This document shows, piece after piece, positions 33,206 through 42,358 of a stretch of 64,000 nucleotides of DNA (within the stretch, counting starts at the first letter, position 1; the number at the start of each line of letters is the position of its first letter). The notes below the pieces were generated by a model. It ran no database searches. It was not told the origin of the DNA and saw nothing but the letters and a program-made list of their open reading frames with translations. The DNA lies in assembly GCA_964437445.1 (NCBI GenBank), contig CAYTGR010000024.1, positions 1 through 64,000 of the forward strand. Reading direction: 5' to 3'. The DNA is from CAYTGR01 sp964437445. GTDB taxonomy: Bacteria; Chloroflexota; Anaerolineae; B4-G1; SLSP01. The translations under genes were made by a program, and so were the position numbers.

Positions 33206-33841
33206 TCAAACTGGTTTCTGGAAATGAACTGTGTACGAAACCGCGCTGCCGAAAAACGCCTTTTCCACGAACCCAACGGCTTCGGCCAATTGACAGACAT
33301 GCTCGCGCCGCTGGAAGTGCGGGTCGGCGATGACTTCGGTGATGGAGAGCAGGCCGCCGGGTTTCAAACTGCAGAAAATCTCTTTCAGGGCCATTTCCTG
33401 GTCGGAAATTTCTCCCCAGACTGTGACCAGCAGCGCCCGGTCATAAGCGTCTCGCTCCAGTTTGCCCTCGCCCGCGGCGCCCAGCACGAAGCGGATGTTA
33501 GTCAGCCCTTGCGTCTGCGCTTTGGCGCGCACCTTCTCCAGCATGGCGGGCTGGATGTCGAAAGCCGTCACCTGGCCGCCAGTCCCGACCTGCTTCGCCA
33601 GCGGGATGGTCAACCGCCCCGGCCCGCAGCCGAAGTCCAACACCGTCATCCCGGCTTCCAGGCCGAGGTGACGGATGATTTCAGCAGCACGGTTTTCCCG
33701 GAAGAGCGGGTTATCCAGTTCCACCATCCAGGCCAGCCAGGCCGGGCAGGGCAGGGACGCGCGGCGCGACCACAGGCCAAAGAGGAGCCCCCCCAGGCCA
33801 AGCGCGGCCAGGGCAAGCCCAAGAAATCGGAACGTCTGCAT
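33206..33841 (-). CDS. Membrane-anchored class I SAM-dependent methyltransferase
   Basis: A 211-aa protein. Residues 5-25 form a hydrophobic anchor (LGLALAALGLGGLLFGLW). The rest is a Rossmann-like methyltransferase: motif I TVLDFGCGPGRLTIPLA binds S-adenosylmethionine, acidic loop FDIQPAML, and motif post II around LLVTVWGEI, with LKPGGLLSITEVI in motif III. The closest general type is UbiE/Methyltransf_11-25, which acts on lipids or small molecules. The anchor suggests a membrane substrate. It stands alone between repeat regions. Confidence 0.85.
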   Translation of the reverse strand: MQTFRFLGLALAALGLGGLLFGLWSRRASLPCPAWLAWMVELDNPLFRENRAAEIIRHLGLEAGMTVLDFGCGPGRLTIPLAKQVGTGGQVTAFDIQPAMLEKVRAKAQTQGLTNIRFVLGAAGEGKLERDAYDRALLVTVWGEISDQEMALKEIFCSLKPGGLLSITEVIADPHFQRREHVCQLAEAVGFVEKAFFGSAVSYTVHFQKPV

Positions 33842-33903
33842 AGGGCTTTAATCCTTCAATGAAAAATTTGTGATCCTAACGGAATCAGTGGTTTGCCGTT
33901 CTC

Positions 33904-34147
33904 GCCCGGACGTAAACGTCTGGGCTATCGCGCAACGCCCGATAAATCGGGCTTCTTAGCCCTGTTCACAGGGCGCCGCCATCCAGCCCGGTGATTGATC
34001 ACCGGGCGAAGCGGTGAAACCACAAAATCCAGCAGGATTAAAAATTCCATCAATGCGCAAGCAATGACCGGGCAAAATTACCGATTTACCCGCTCCTTGC
34101 GGTGGCGCAAATCACAGATTTGCGCGGGCAAGTCAGAGACCTGCCCT
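33904..34147. repeat. Array of six short palindromes
   Basis: Consecutive perfect or near-perfect hairpins at 33904-33925, 33937-33952, 33959-33974, 33986-34007, 34105-34125 and 34129-34147. Several follow GCCCG-GAT/ATT-core-CGGGC, e.g. GCCCGATAAATCGGGC and GCCCGGTGATTGATCAC. Another array of this pattern lies at 47231-47344. Confidence 0.7.
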
Positions 34148-34567
34148 ACAGCATCCATACGAGAAAAACACACGCAGGTAGCAAAATTGCCCCCACCTCA
34201 CAGACAAAAATCAGTCACCTTATTTTACACTCTGTACTTTAACAATAGATTAACAATTTGTAAAAATCTATTGCTGGACAACCACGTTTTGGTTGGCCCC
34301 TATCCGCGCGAAAGGTAACCACCGGTTGAGCGGCCGCGCAACGGCTGGAAACCTGGCAATTTCTGTTCCTCTAACCGTGGCCCTTCGTCCCGCTGGATCG
34401 AAACCCAACGGCCCACCGCGAGTTTCCTCAGCGGTGGGCCGTTGACGCATTCACCGTGACCAGCCTTTTGCAGCCAGGAAGCCATCCATGGACCAACCAC
34501 CGGCGGGGTAGAGCCGTGGTCCGTGGTCAAGACAGCCAACCCTGGACGGTCTCAGTCAGGCCACACC
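34148..34567. other. Intergenic gap with two inverted repeats
   Basis: No gene is supported. An AT-rich part holds CAATAGATT/AATCTATTG (34243-34251, 34265-34273). Further on is a 13-bp GC-rich stem (AACGGCCCACCGC 34407-34419 with 34431-34443), without a T-run. GTGGTCCGTGGTCAAGACAG near 34518 resembles 38764-38783. Confidence 0.5.
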
Positions 34568-34789
34568 TTAGAGCTGCTTATTGATTTCGGCCAGGATCGC
34601 TTCCACCTTCTCTTTGGTCAGGCCGAATTGGGCCGCTTGTGGCATGGCGAGCAGCTTGTTCAAGGTCATGGTCTTGAACATCGCCACCATGGGGTTACTG
34701 GAGAGGCCGGGCACGTACTGATCCAGCACCGCCTTGGCTTGCGGATCGTCTAAAAGGGCACCGAGGGTCGTATCCAGCGTGACTTTCAC
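34568..34789 (-). CDS. Small helical protein of unknown function
   Basis: A 73-aa soluble protein starting at GTG (34789) with AAGGAGGT upstream. The pattern LDTTLGALLDDPQAKAVLDQY, then PGLSSNPMVAMFKTMTLNKL resembles a small helical domain often found at the end of secreted esterases and glycosidases (TLGELLDNPAAKAIL type). It also recalls DUF1858-like domains. Here it stands alone. No function can be given. Confidence 0.7.
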   Translation of the reverse strand: MKVTLDTTLGALLDDPQAKAVLDQYVPGLSSNPMVAMFKTMTLNKLLAMPQAAQFGLTKEKVEAILAEINKQL

Positions 34790-34875
34790 GGTATACCTCC
34801 TTTTGGGTATGGGGGATTTAAAATTTTAGACTCTAAACCTATTTTACTACGAATTGTGCAAATGGATAGGCCGGT

Positions 34876-35736
34876 TTAGCCTTCCATGCGGTTGGCTGTG
34901 CCCTGATAGAGCTCCCAGCCCTGGCTGAGGATGACGACCTGAGCCGCCAAAAACCAGATCAAGAACAGCGTCAAGACCAGCGCTACTCTATTGAGCAGGG
35001 TGGGCAGATTAGCTTGAAGGTTCGTGAGAATGGCCGCCAGATCGTCCATGGTAGGTTGGGATTGGGTAACCATTCCTTCATACTCACTCAGGCTGGCCGA
35101 GATGACCTTGGCGCTCTCCGACATGGTGAGCAGGTTGGCCTGGATGGAGCCCAAATTGTCGTCAGTCTTGTCAAGATCAGCCGAGATGCCCACAAAGGTA
35201 TCCGGTAGCTTTTCCAGGGTTACGGCCAGCTCCCCTAAGGAATCGGCCAGCGGTTTCTCCGGGTTGTAGGTTTCTCCCGTCTGCCCAATCAGGCCGCCGA
35301 CCAGCGGTACCTCACTCATCATAGAGCGAAAAACTTCCAACGATTGGATGGTGCCTTCCAGCACTTGCGCGGCCTCTTGGGCCGTATAGAGCGAATCGGT
35401 GGCCGCTTGCAGGGTGGAAGGCAGCGTCACGGACATGATGGTCGTGACTTTGTCTACCACCGGCTGGGTATCTTCCACCGTGGCGGCGGTGGTACCCAGC
35501 ATGGCCGAGAGGGCATCCACGCTATCCACGGTGGCCCCCAGCGCCTCCGCCGTGGTCTCCATGACGCTTTTGCTGTTGATGATACTTTGGTTGAGGGTGT
35601 TAAGGGTGGTGGTGGCGTAGGCGGTCACTGCCGGTCGGGCCACCCACACCATGACCAGTCCGGCCAAACTGAGCAGCAGGCCCAGGACGCCGGCAATCAT
35701 CACAAACAGTCCCAGCAACCGACGCAAGATGTTCAT
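34876..35736 (-). CDS. Membrane protein with a long extracytoplasmic helical region
   Basis: A 286-aa protein with an N-terminal transmembrane pair or long helix (MNILRRLLGLFVMIAGVLGLLLSLAG), about 200 residues of Ser/Thr/Leu-rich heptad-like sequence, and a C-terminal helix (VALVLTLFLIWFLAAQVVIL). The layout recalls methyl-accepting or spacer coiled-coil proteins without a signalling domain. The ATG at 35736 has GAGGAG upstream; a longer frame to 35823 lacks one. Not recognised as a named family. Confidence 0.75.
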   Translation of the reverse strand: MNILRRLLGLFVMIAGVLGLLLSLAGLVMVWVARPAVTAYATTTLNTLNQSIINSKSVMETTAEALGATVDSVDALSAMLGTTAATVEDTQPVVDKVTTIMSVTLPSTLQAATDSLYTAQEAAQVLEGTIQSLEVFRSMMSEVPLVGGLIGQTGETYNPEKPLADSLGELAVTLEKLPDTFVGISADLDKTDDNLGSIQANLLTMSESAKVISASLSEYEGMVTQSQPTMDDLAAILTNLQANLPTLLNRVALVLTLFLIWFLAAQVVILSQGWELYQGTANRMEG

Positions 35737-35918
35737 TGCTCCTCGCTCCTCCATAAAAATCTGTGGGTCACTCAAGCTGCTAATCCATCCGCTGAGCTGC
35801 CACGCCGGCAGCCAAACGGTCACCCGCTGGGGTCCAAGATATACTGCATTTTCGCGGCCAGGCTATGCCGGCCCTGACTCAAATCATAAATCTCAGCGGC
35901 CGCAGTAGTGGTTAACCT

Positions 35919-36470
35919 TTACGACAATCCCAGTTCGCGTTGGATGTCTTGGCACAACTGAGCTGACCGCTGACATCTTTCTTTCCCGCGACTTTTTCCT
36001 TCTTCGTAAACCGAGAAATGCAGGGATAGTTCTGCAAATTCTCTTGCCACCGGAATATGGCCTGAATCGTAGGCCTTGTAAATCAACCCGGTACGAGCAC
36101 TCCGGACAGTTCTGCCGTTTATCGTTTCTGCGACAATGACCCGGTCCTCAACGGGAACTTTGTCCCGCATCTCCCGGGTAACTTCCAGCATTTGCATCAA
36201 TGCCGTCTCAGTTCCTAAAGCTTCAAACAGGTCATACATTCTGGAGTGTAGCTGCCATAACAAACTGGCATCCTCGTTTTCCCAGATACTGATGTAGTAT
36301 TCGTTGAACTGTTCTTTTCGCCATTCAGTTTCAGTTTGCATTGATATATTGAGTTGTCCATATTCTCTAGACCGCTCCGGATATTCGCGATCCATGTGAA
36401 AATGGGAGCATCCCATCGCTCTAAAAAACTTTTTCGCCTGCTGAGGGGTCGTGATAGGTTCATCCCACAT
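35919..36470 (-). CDS. Hypothetical soluble protein
   Basis: A 183-aa charged protein with several aromatic motifs (CSHFHMDREYPERSREYG, WRKEQFNEYYISIWEN). No signal peptide, membrane helix or known motif is seen. AGGAG precedes the ATG at 36470. Base composition is less GC-rich than its neighbours, which could mean recent acquisition. The gene stands alone. Function unknown. Confidence 0.7.
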   Translation of the reverse strand: MWDEPITTPQQAKKFFRAMGCSHFHMDREYPERSREYGQLNISMQTETEWRKEQFNEYYISIWENEDASLLWQLHSRMYDLFEALGTETALMQMLEVTREMRDKVPVEDRVIVAETINGRTVRSARTGLIYKAYDSGHIPVAREFAELSLHFSVYEEGKSRGKERCQRSAQLCQDIQRELGLS

Positions 36471-36589
36471 CTGGCGCTCCTGCGTTTTGTTGCCTGATGG
36501 TGTTCAATCAAGAATTCTACTTTCCATCCACTGACATTTCCCAACAAAACGTGGCGACGGTGGGCAGGTCAAGACGCATTTTCCCGTCC

Positions 36590-38686
36590 TTATTCCGGTT
36601 CCCGATCCACCGCCATCCGCACATCCACGGCCCAGGCGCCCGCGCCCGCCGGGCCGACGATGAGCGGGTTCACATCCAGCTCCTTGAGGCAGGGGAAGTC
36701 GCTCACCAGCTGCCCAACGCGACGCAGCGTCTCTACCACCGCCGCCACATCGCCCGGCGGTTGACCGCGCACGCCCTTCAGAATCTTGCCGACCGCCGTC
36801 TCGGCGATCATCTCCTGCGCGTCCAGCTCGCACAGCGGCGCTAACCGGAAAGCGACATCGCGCAGCACCTCCACGTAGATGCCGCCCATGCCGAACATCA
36901 GCAGCGGCCCGAACTGCGGGTCGCGCTGCGCGCCCAAAATCACCTCCGTGCCCTTCGGCGCCATCTGCTGGACCATCCCCTGCGCGCCCGCGCGCTCGCC
37001 GATCATCCGCTCCCAGGCCGCGCGGACGGCAACTGCATCTGTCAGATTCAGCGCAATCCCGCCCACATCGGCTTTGTGGACCACGTCGGCGGCGATCAGC
37101 TTGAGCACCACAGGATAGCCAGCCTGCCCGGCCAGCAGCACGGCCTCATCAGCCGAGCTCGCCAGCCCGGAGAAGGGGACGCGCAGCCCATAAGCGGCAG
37201 CGACCCGGCCCGCCGTCTGCGCATCTAAGAAGCCGGCGCCGTGCGCCGCCCAGGCCGCTTGCAGCAGCGTCAGCGCACCGGCCCGGTCCACGTTGCTCAC
37301 CGGCGTGGGCGTGTAATCAGGCCGCGTCCGCAGCTGCGCGTATTGCCAGAGCCCGGCCAGCGCGCGGGCAGCGCGGTTGGGATCGGTGTAGCAGGGGACG
37401 CTTCCGGCATGGAGAATCTGGACGGCTTCCGGGATGGAGACGCCGCCAACCAGGCAGGCCACCACCGGCTTGGCCGATTTCTGCGCGGCGGCGACGATAT
37501 GGCGCGCCACGTCATTGACCGGCGTGATCGCCTGCGGGACGAACATCGCCAGCACCGCATCCACACCCGGATCGGCCACCAGCAGGTCAATCGCCTGCTC
37601 AAACATCTCCGCTGCCGGCCCGCCGAGCATATCCACCGGGTTGCCCAGCTGCGCGCCGCGCGGCACCACCGCTTTGACCCGGGCCTGCGTTTCCGGCAAC
37701 AGATCGGCCATCTGGAGACCGTACTCGTCCAGCGCATCGGCGGCGAGCGCCGCCGGCCCCCCCGCATTGGTCAGCAAGACCACGCGCGGCCCGGCCGGGA
37801 GCGGCTGCATGGCTAAGGCGATGGCAATATCGTTCTGCTCCTGGAGCGAGGTGACGGCCAGGACGCCCGCGCGGTGCGCGGCAGCCTCGTAAGCGCGCCC
37901 GGCGCCGGCCAGCGCCCCGGTGTGCGAGGCCACCGCCTGCGTCCCGGCTGAAGTCCGCCCGGCCTTGACGACGACAATCGGCTTCTGGCGGAAAAGGCGC
38001 GCGGCCGTCTCCACAAAGCGCCGGCCGTCGGGCAGCCCCTCGGCGTAGACGTTGATGACGCGCGTGTGCGGATCGCGGGCCATCATCTCCATCCCGTCGG
38101 CAATGTCCACATCCACCTGATTGCCCAGGCTGGCGATCCGGCTGTAGCCGATCCCCTCCTGGATCGCCCAATCAATCGTCCCGCCGCAGATCGCGCCGGA
38201 GTGCGAGGCAAAGCCGATGACGCCCGGCCTGGGCATTTCGGCGATAAAGGTGGTATCCAGCGGGGTGTGCGTATCCATCGTGCCAACGCAATTGGGGCCG
38301 ATCAGCCGCATCCCGTAGCGTTCGGCAATCCCCTTGAGCGACTGCTCCAACGCTGCGCCTTCCGGGCCGGCCTCCTTGAAGCCGCCGGTGATGACGATGA
38401 CCACCTTCAGCCCGCGCTGCCCGCACTGCTCCAGCGCCTCCGGCACGGCGGGCGCCGGGGTCATGATAACGGCCAGCTCAATCGGGTCGGGGACCTCGGC
38501 AATGCTGGGGTAGACCCGCAGCCCCAAAATCTCCCCCCCTTTGGGGTTGATGGGGTAGATCGGCCCGGTGTAGCCGTGCTCCTTGAGGTTTTTGACCACG
38601 CCGTAGCTCAGTTTGGCGGGATCGCCGCTCGCGCCGATGACGGCCACGCCCTGAGGGTTGAAAAAGTACTCCAGTTGGTCTTGCAT
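36590..38686 (-). CDS. ADP-forming acetate/acyl-CoA synthetase, fused subunits
   Basis: The 698-aa enzyme makes ATP from an acyl-CoA, ADP and phosphate, or runs in reverse. Both subunits of archaeal ACD are fused. They comprise a CoA-binding domain (VAVIGASGDPAKLSYGVVKNL), a succinyl-CoA ligase-like part (FASHSGAICGG, and VASHTGALAGAG with the likely phospho-His), and a C-terminal ATP-grasp domain from about residue 480 (YGLRVPFSGLASSADEAV, GYPVVLKLIAADVVHKADVGGI). In fermenting anaerobes it gives substrate-level ATP from sugar or amino-acid breakdown. It follows the sugar operon by 190 bases in the same direction. AAGGAG precedes the ATG. Confidence 0.92.
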   Translation of the reverse strand: MQDQLEYFFNPQGVAVIGASGDPAKLSYGVVKNLKEHGYTGPIYPINPKGGEILGLRVYPSIAEVPDPIELAVIMTPAPAVPEALEQCGQRGLKVVIVITGGFKEAGPEGAALEQSLKGIAERYGMRLIGPNCVGTMDTHTPLDTTFIAEMPRPGVIGFASHSGAICGGTIDWAIQEGIGYSRIASLGNQVDVDIADGMEMMARDPHTRVINVYAEGLPDGRRFVETAARLFRQKPIVVVKAGRTSAGTQAVASHTGALAGAGRAYEAAAHRAGVLAVTSLQEQNDIAIALAMQPLPAGPRVVLLTNAGGPAALAADALDEYGLQMADLLPETQARVKAVVPRGAQLGNPVDMLGGPAAEMFEQAIDLLVADPGVDAVLAMFVPQAITPVNDVARHIVAAAQKSAKPVVACLVGGVSIPEAVQILHAGSVPCYTDPNRAARALAGLWQYAQLRTRPDYTPTPVSNVDRAGALTLLQAAWAAHGAGFLDAQTAGRVAAAYGLRVPFSGLASSADEAVLLAGQAGYPVVLKLIAADVVHKADVGGIALNLTDAVAVRAAWERMIGERAGAQGMVQQMAPKGTEVILGAQRDPQFGPLLMFGMGGIYVEVLRDVAFRLAPLCELDAQEMIAETAVGKILKGVRGQPPGDVAAVVETLRRVGQLVSDFPCLKELDVNPLIVGPAGAGAWAVDVRMAVDREPE

Positions 38687-38723
38687 AGCTCACTCCTTGC
38701 TCAAGAAGGTAAATCGTGCCGGG

Positions 38724-38776
38724 GACCACCGACCACCCGCCTGGTCCAACGTGGTCGGCGGCTGTGGTCGGTGGTC
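38724..38776. repeat. 13-bp inverted repeat between kinase and acyl-CoA synthetase genes
   Basis: GACCACCGACCAC (38724-38736) and GTGGTCGGTGGTC (38764-38776) form a perfect stem. There is no T-run on either side, so termination is unlikely. The sequence after it (AAAACAGCC) recurs near 34530 after a similar GTGGTC repeat. Confidence 0.6.
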
Positions 38777-38878
38777 AAAACAGCCCCCTGGCCCATAACC
38801 AGACAGGTACTCTCATCATACTCTAAGCGGGGGAATTGTCCAACGCTCACGGGCCGTAGGCCGCGTGATAGAGGGCGT

Positions 38879-39877
38879 TCAGGAGCGAGGTTTCGTCACG
38901 GATTCCTGGAACTGGCCCAGCGAATCGGTCAAAATTTTCCGGCAGGCCGGCGTTAGCTGCTGGCCGGCCCGCTCCATGCCTAACAGGACGGCCCCGACGA
39001 CCGGCGGCGCCGCCAGCCGTACTAAGCGCGCCCCCGGTGCTACGGCGTGGATGGTCTGGCGCATCGTCTCTATCAGCAGGGGACTGCCGTTGTACATGCT
39101 GCCCATGAGCACCACGTCAAACGCCAGCGGCTCAAACTCCAGCTGGCGGATGACTGCCATGGCCAGTTCGCCCAGCTCGCGCCCGGCCCAGTGGATCAAA
39201 TCAACGGCCACCGGGTCCCCCGCCGCCGCTACCTGAAAGATGAGCGGCGCGGCGGCGGCATCGGCCCGGTAGCGCCCGTCCATCAGCCCCTCCAACAGGT
39301 CGGGCAGGCTGGTCGCCCCCCAGGCGCGCGTCAGGACCGGCGTCAGCGCGGTGGCCGGGCCGCGCCGGGTCCACTCGTGGGCCAGCGCCTGCACCGCTTT
39401 GAAGACCAGCTCGCTGGCGCCGGCGGCCTCACCGAAGAGCCAGCCGCCGCCGGTGACGTGGCCGATCCGCTGCCGGCTTTGATCCCAGCCCCAACAGTTG
39501 CAGCCGGTGCCGGAGACCACCGCCACGCCCCACCCTTCGGTGGAACCGGCCAGCAGGCCGAGGATGGTGTCGTTGACAACGGCCAGCGGCGCTGGCAGCC
39601 CTAAGGTGCTGATGGCCGCCAGGGTCGCCGTTTCCTCGGAGGGCCAGTCGTAGCCGGCGACGCCGAAACCGGCGCCCGCGATCTGTGTCGGCTTCAACCC
39701 GGCCTGCGTCAGGGCTTGCGCGGTGGCCGTTTGCAGCGCGGCCACCAGCCCCTCATACCCGACCGTTTCATGGTTGCCCGGGCCGGCTTCGCCAAAGCCG
39801 ATGACCTGCCCCGTGGCAGTGGCGATCAGAACGTGCGTTTTCGTGCCGCCGATGTCGGCGCCCAGGAAGGCGTTCAT
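38879..39877 (-). CDS. BadF/NagK-type sugar kinase (N-acetylglucosamine kinase-like)
   Basis: A 332-aa ASKHA-fold kinase of the BadF/BadG/BcrA/BcrD family, which includes N-acetylglucosamine kinase. Phosphate-1 motif GADIGGTKTHVLIA is at the start, phosphate-2 is VVSGTGCNCWGW, and the adenosine site lies near VVLMGSMYNGSPLL. No iron-sulfur cysteine pair of the benzoyl-CoA reductase activators is seen, which supports a sugar substrate. It overlaps the GH4 gene as ATGA (39874-39877), so kinase and glycosidase are made together. It could phosphorylate the imported disaccharide before GH4, or the released amino sugar after it. Confidence 0.87.
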   Translation of the reverse strand: MNAFLGADIGGTKTHVLIATATGQVIGFGEAGPGNHETVGYEGLVAALQTATAQALTQAGLKPTQIAGAGFGVAGYDWPSEETATLAAISTLGLPAPLAVVNDTILGLLAGSTEGWGVAVVSGTGCNCWGWDQSRQRIGHVTGGGWLFGEAAGASELVFKAVQALAHEWTRRGPATALTPVLTRAWGATSLPDLLEGLMDGRYRADAAAAPLIFQVAAAGDPVAVDLIHWAGRELGELAMAVIRQLEFEPLAFDVVLMGSMYNGSPLLIETMRQTIHAVAPGARLVRLAAPPVVGAVLLGMERAGQQLTPACRKILTDSLGQFQESVTKPRS

Positions 39878-41166
39878 GCCCAAAACTGCGGGAGATAGGC
39901 CCGGTGCGTGGTCAGCAGATCGTCCAGCACGGCCTCAACCTGATCGGCTTGCGGCCCCAAGGGGTGTGCCAGCAGTGCCAGGCGAGCGGCGCGGCGGTCG
40001 CCGTGGACGGCAGCCTCTACGGTGAGCAGCTCGTAGGCTTTGACCTGTGCCAGCAGACCGAAACAGGCCGGCGGCAGCGGCTCGGCCGGGAGCGGGTGGA
40101 TGCCGGCGCGATCCACCCGGCAGGGCAGTTCCAGCACCCAATCGGCGGGCCAGCCGGGTACCGCGCCCTGATGCCGGGTATTGACGATGTGGGTCTCGCC
40201 CAGGTTGTTTTCCAGCGCGTTGAGCAGTTGCGTCGCCACGGTGGAGTAATAGGCGCCGCCGCGTTTCATCAGGTCGGCGGGCGGCGTGGTCAGCGCCGGG
40301 TCGGCGTACTGGCGCAGCAAATCCTTTTCCACCTCCAGCACAGTCTCGCCGCGCGAAGGAGGCCACTGTTCTTGCAGCGCCAGCTTGCGCCGGGGGTAGT
40401 AATAGTATTGCAGATAGTAATTGGGGATCATCTGCAACGTCTCAATCAGCCACGGTTCGTATTCCGGTTCGGCGGCGGCTTGCAGCGTGTCCAGGTAGCC
40501 GGCCAGCACCTGCGGCCAGAGCTCCTCGCCGTCCACCCTGAAGCCGCGATGCCACGAGAGATGATTCAGCCCCAAGGTCTGCAACTCGGCGCGCTCCGGC
40601 GCGAGGGGCTGCCCACGCTGCGCGGCCAGCTGCTCCAGGAGCATCATCTTGGCCGTGATCGGCACATTACAAACGCCTACGGCGGGGACGCCGGGCGCGT
40701 AGCGAAAGAGCGCCTCGGTCACCAACCCCGACGGGTTGGTGAAATTGACCAGCCAGGCTCCAGGGGCTAACGTGCGCATCTCGGCAGCCAGGTCCAGGAG
40801 GACGGGGATCGTCCGCAGCGCCTTTGCCATCCCGCCGACGCCGGTCGTCTCCTGGCCGATAAGCCCGTGCCGACGGCCCAGATATTCGTCGGCAATGCGG
40901 GCCTCCATCTGCCCGACGCGCAGTTGAGTGGTGACATACCGCGCTCCCGCCACCGCCGCTGGCCGATCCTGCGTCAGGACAACTTTGAACGGCGCGCCTT
41001 GCGCCGCTACCATCCGCTGCGCAAAACCGCCCACCACCGCTAACCGCTCGGCATCAATGTCCATCAACCAGAGCTCCGTCAGCGGGAACGAGGCCGCGCG
41101 CGCCAGAAAGCCGCTAACCAGTTCCGGGGTATACGTAGAACCGCCCCCAATCACCGCAACCTTCAT
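39874..41166 (-). CDS. GH4 family glycosidase (6-phospho-beta-glucosidase/ChbF-like)
   Basis: The 430-aa enzyme hydrolyses glycosides by an NAD-dependent, metal-dependent oxidation-elimination route peculiar to GH4. VAVIGGGSTYTPELVSGF is the NAD site; C166 in GVCNVPI and H202 in LNHLSWH are the expected metal ligands. The GxCNVP form is typical of phospho-beta-glucosidases such as CelF/ChbF and BglT, rather than alpha-glucosidases. Most such enzymes need a 6-phosphorylated substrate, yet no PTS gene is present; the coupled kinase may supply the phosphate. GAGGAG precedes the ATG at 41166. Confidence 0.92.
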   Translation of the reverse strand: MKVAVIGGGSTYTPELVSGFLARAASFPLTELWLMDIDAERLAVVGGFAQRMVAAQGAPFKVVLTQDRPAAVAGARYVTTQLRVGQMEARIADEYLGRRHGLIGQETTGVGGMAKALRTIPVLLDLAAEMRTLAPGAWLVNFTNPSGLVTEALFRYAPGVPAVGVCNVPITAKMMLLEQLAAQRGQPLAPERAELQTLGLNHLSWHRGFRVDGEELWPQVLAGYLDTLQAAAEPEYEPWLIETLQMIPNYYLQYYYYPRRKLALQEQWPPSRGETVLEVEKDLLRQYADPALTTPPADLMKRGGAYYSTVATQLLNALENNLGETHIVNTRHQGAVPGWPADWVLELPCRVDRAGIHPLPAEPLPPACFGLLAQVKAYELLTVEAAVHGDRRAARLALLAHPLGPQADQVEAVLDDLLTTHRAYLPQFWA

Positions 41167-41185
41167 ATCTCACTCCTCTAAATCA

Positions 41186-41278
41186 CTCCTCTGAAAACAA
41201 CGCTCTGAGTTTGTAGTGAGGCGCTTCAGCGCCGCAGGTAGAAGTTCCTGTTTCCTGCTCACCGCTCACGGCTCACAT
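41186..41278 (-). repeat. Chimeric leader repeat between permease and GH4 genes
   Basis: On the minus strand GTGAGCCGTGAGCGGTGAGC and AACAGGAACTTC come first, then a GGCGCTGAAGCGCC hairpin module, then TTTTCAGAGGAG. Two repeat families are joined in one copy, inside an operon. Confidence 0.75.
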
Positions 41279-41280
41279 TA

Positions 41281-42348
41281 CTACTTCTCCACCCCCGTAA
41301 TCACCACGCCCTGCATGAAGAAGCGTTGGGTGAAGAAGAAAATCACCAACGGGATGATCATCGTCATCAGCGTGGCGGCCTGGATGAGCGCCGGGTTGGT
41401 GTAGTGGATGCCGTTGAACCGTTGCAACCCGACCGCGATGGGCTGCAACTCTGGCCTGGTGGAAAGATAGATCAGCGGGCCAAAGAAGTCGTTCCAGGCG
41501 TAAACAACATGGAAGATGGCGACCGAAATGATGACCGGCCAGGATTGCGGCAGGATCACCGCGAGCAGGATGCGGAAAGGTCCCGCGCCGTCAATCATCG
41601 CGGCCTCATCCATCTCGCGCGGGATGGTCAGAAAGTATTGCCGGAGCAGGAAGACATCGTAAGCGTTGGCAAAGAAAGTAGGGACAATCAACGGCAGCCA
41701 GGTCCCCACCCAGTTCAATTTGACGAAGACGGTGTAGGTCGGGATCAGCGTCACCGCCGCCGGCAGGAAGATGGTGGAGATCATCAGCGTGAACAGCAGG
41801 TCGCGGCCGGGGAAGCGAAAGCGGGAAAAGCCGTAAGCCACTAACGTGCATGAGATCAGCGTGCCGGCGGTGCTGAAGAAAGCAATCATGATGGTGTTGA
41901 AGAGCAGCCGGGGATAATCAATCAACCGCCAGACCTCTTTGAAGTTGTCCCAGGCCGGCGCCCAGACCCAGGCACGTTGGAGCGTGCGCCACGAACCCTG
42001 CCAGGTGAGCGGGGCGGCTGCCGGCGCGTGCGGATCCAGGAACTGGCTCTCGGCTCGCCCTTTTTTGTACAGCGCCAGCGTTCTGGTCCCTTCGGGCATC
42101 GGAACCCGGTAGAGCTCGTACTCTTTGCCCTCGTAAGTGAAAGTCGCGGGCTTAGCCGGCCAGAGCGGCGCATCCTGTTGCATGATCTGCTCCGGCGTTT
42201 TCAGCGCCATGGAGACCACTCGCAGCATCGGTGAAAGGAAGAGCAGCAGCAGGAGCAGTGTGAACAGGGTAATATTCAGCGTGGGCCACAGATCTTTGCG
42301 GCCGCGGCGGCTTGGGGTAGATTTCTGGACGGTGAAAAAAGTGCCCAT
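41281..42348 (-). CDS. ABC sugar transporter permease, MalG-like
   Basis: A 355-aa inner-membrane permease with about six helices in its C-terminal two-thirds. The ABC contact loop reads EAAMIDGAGPFRILLAVILPQSWP, matching the EAA motif of sugar permeases. An unusually long segment between helix 1 and helix 2 (about residues 40-125) is extracytoplasmic. It pairs with the MalF-like protein encoded 10 bases upstream and needs an ATPase of the MsmK type encoded elsewhere, as none is in the operon. A leader repeat follows its stop. Confidence 0.93.
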   Translation of the reverse strand: MGTFFTVQKSTPSRRGRKDLWPTLNITLFTLLLLLLFLSPMLRVVSMALKTPEQIMQQDAPLWPAKPATFTYEGKEYELYRVPMPEGTRTLALYKKGRAESQFLDPHAPAAAPLTWQGSWRTLQRAWVWAPAWDNFKEVWRLIDYPRLLFNTIMIAFFSTAGTLISCTLVAYGFSRFRFPGRDLLFTLMISTIFLPAAVTLIPTYTVFVKLNWVGTWLPLIVPTFFANAYDVFLLRQYFLTIPREMDEAAMIDGAGPFRILLAVILPQSWPVIISVAIFHVVYAWNDFFGPLIYLSTRPELQPIAVGLQRFNGIHYTNPALIQAATLMTMIIPLVIFFFTQRFFMQGVVITGVEK

Positions 42349-42358
42349 ACTGGTGCTC

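Noticed and set aside
33904..34147. Hairpin array as a CRISPR or a terminator cluster
   Set aside because: The units differ in sequence, spacing is irregular and there are no T-runs or cas genes.
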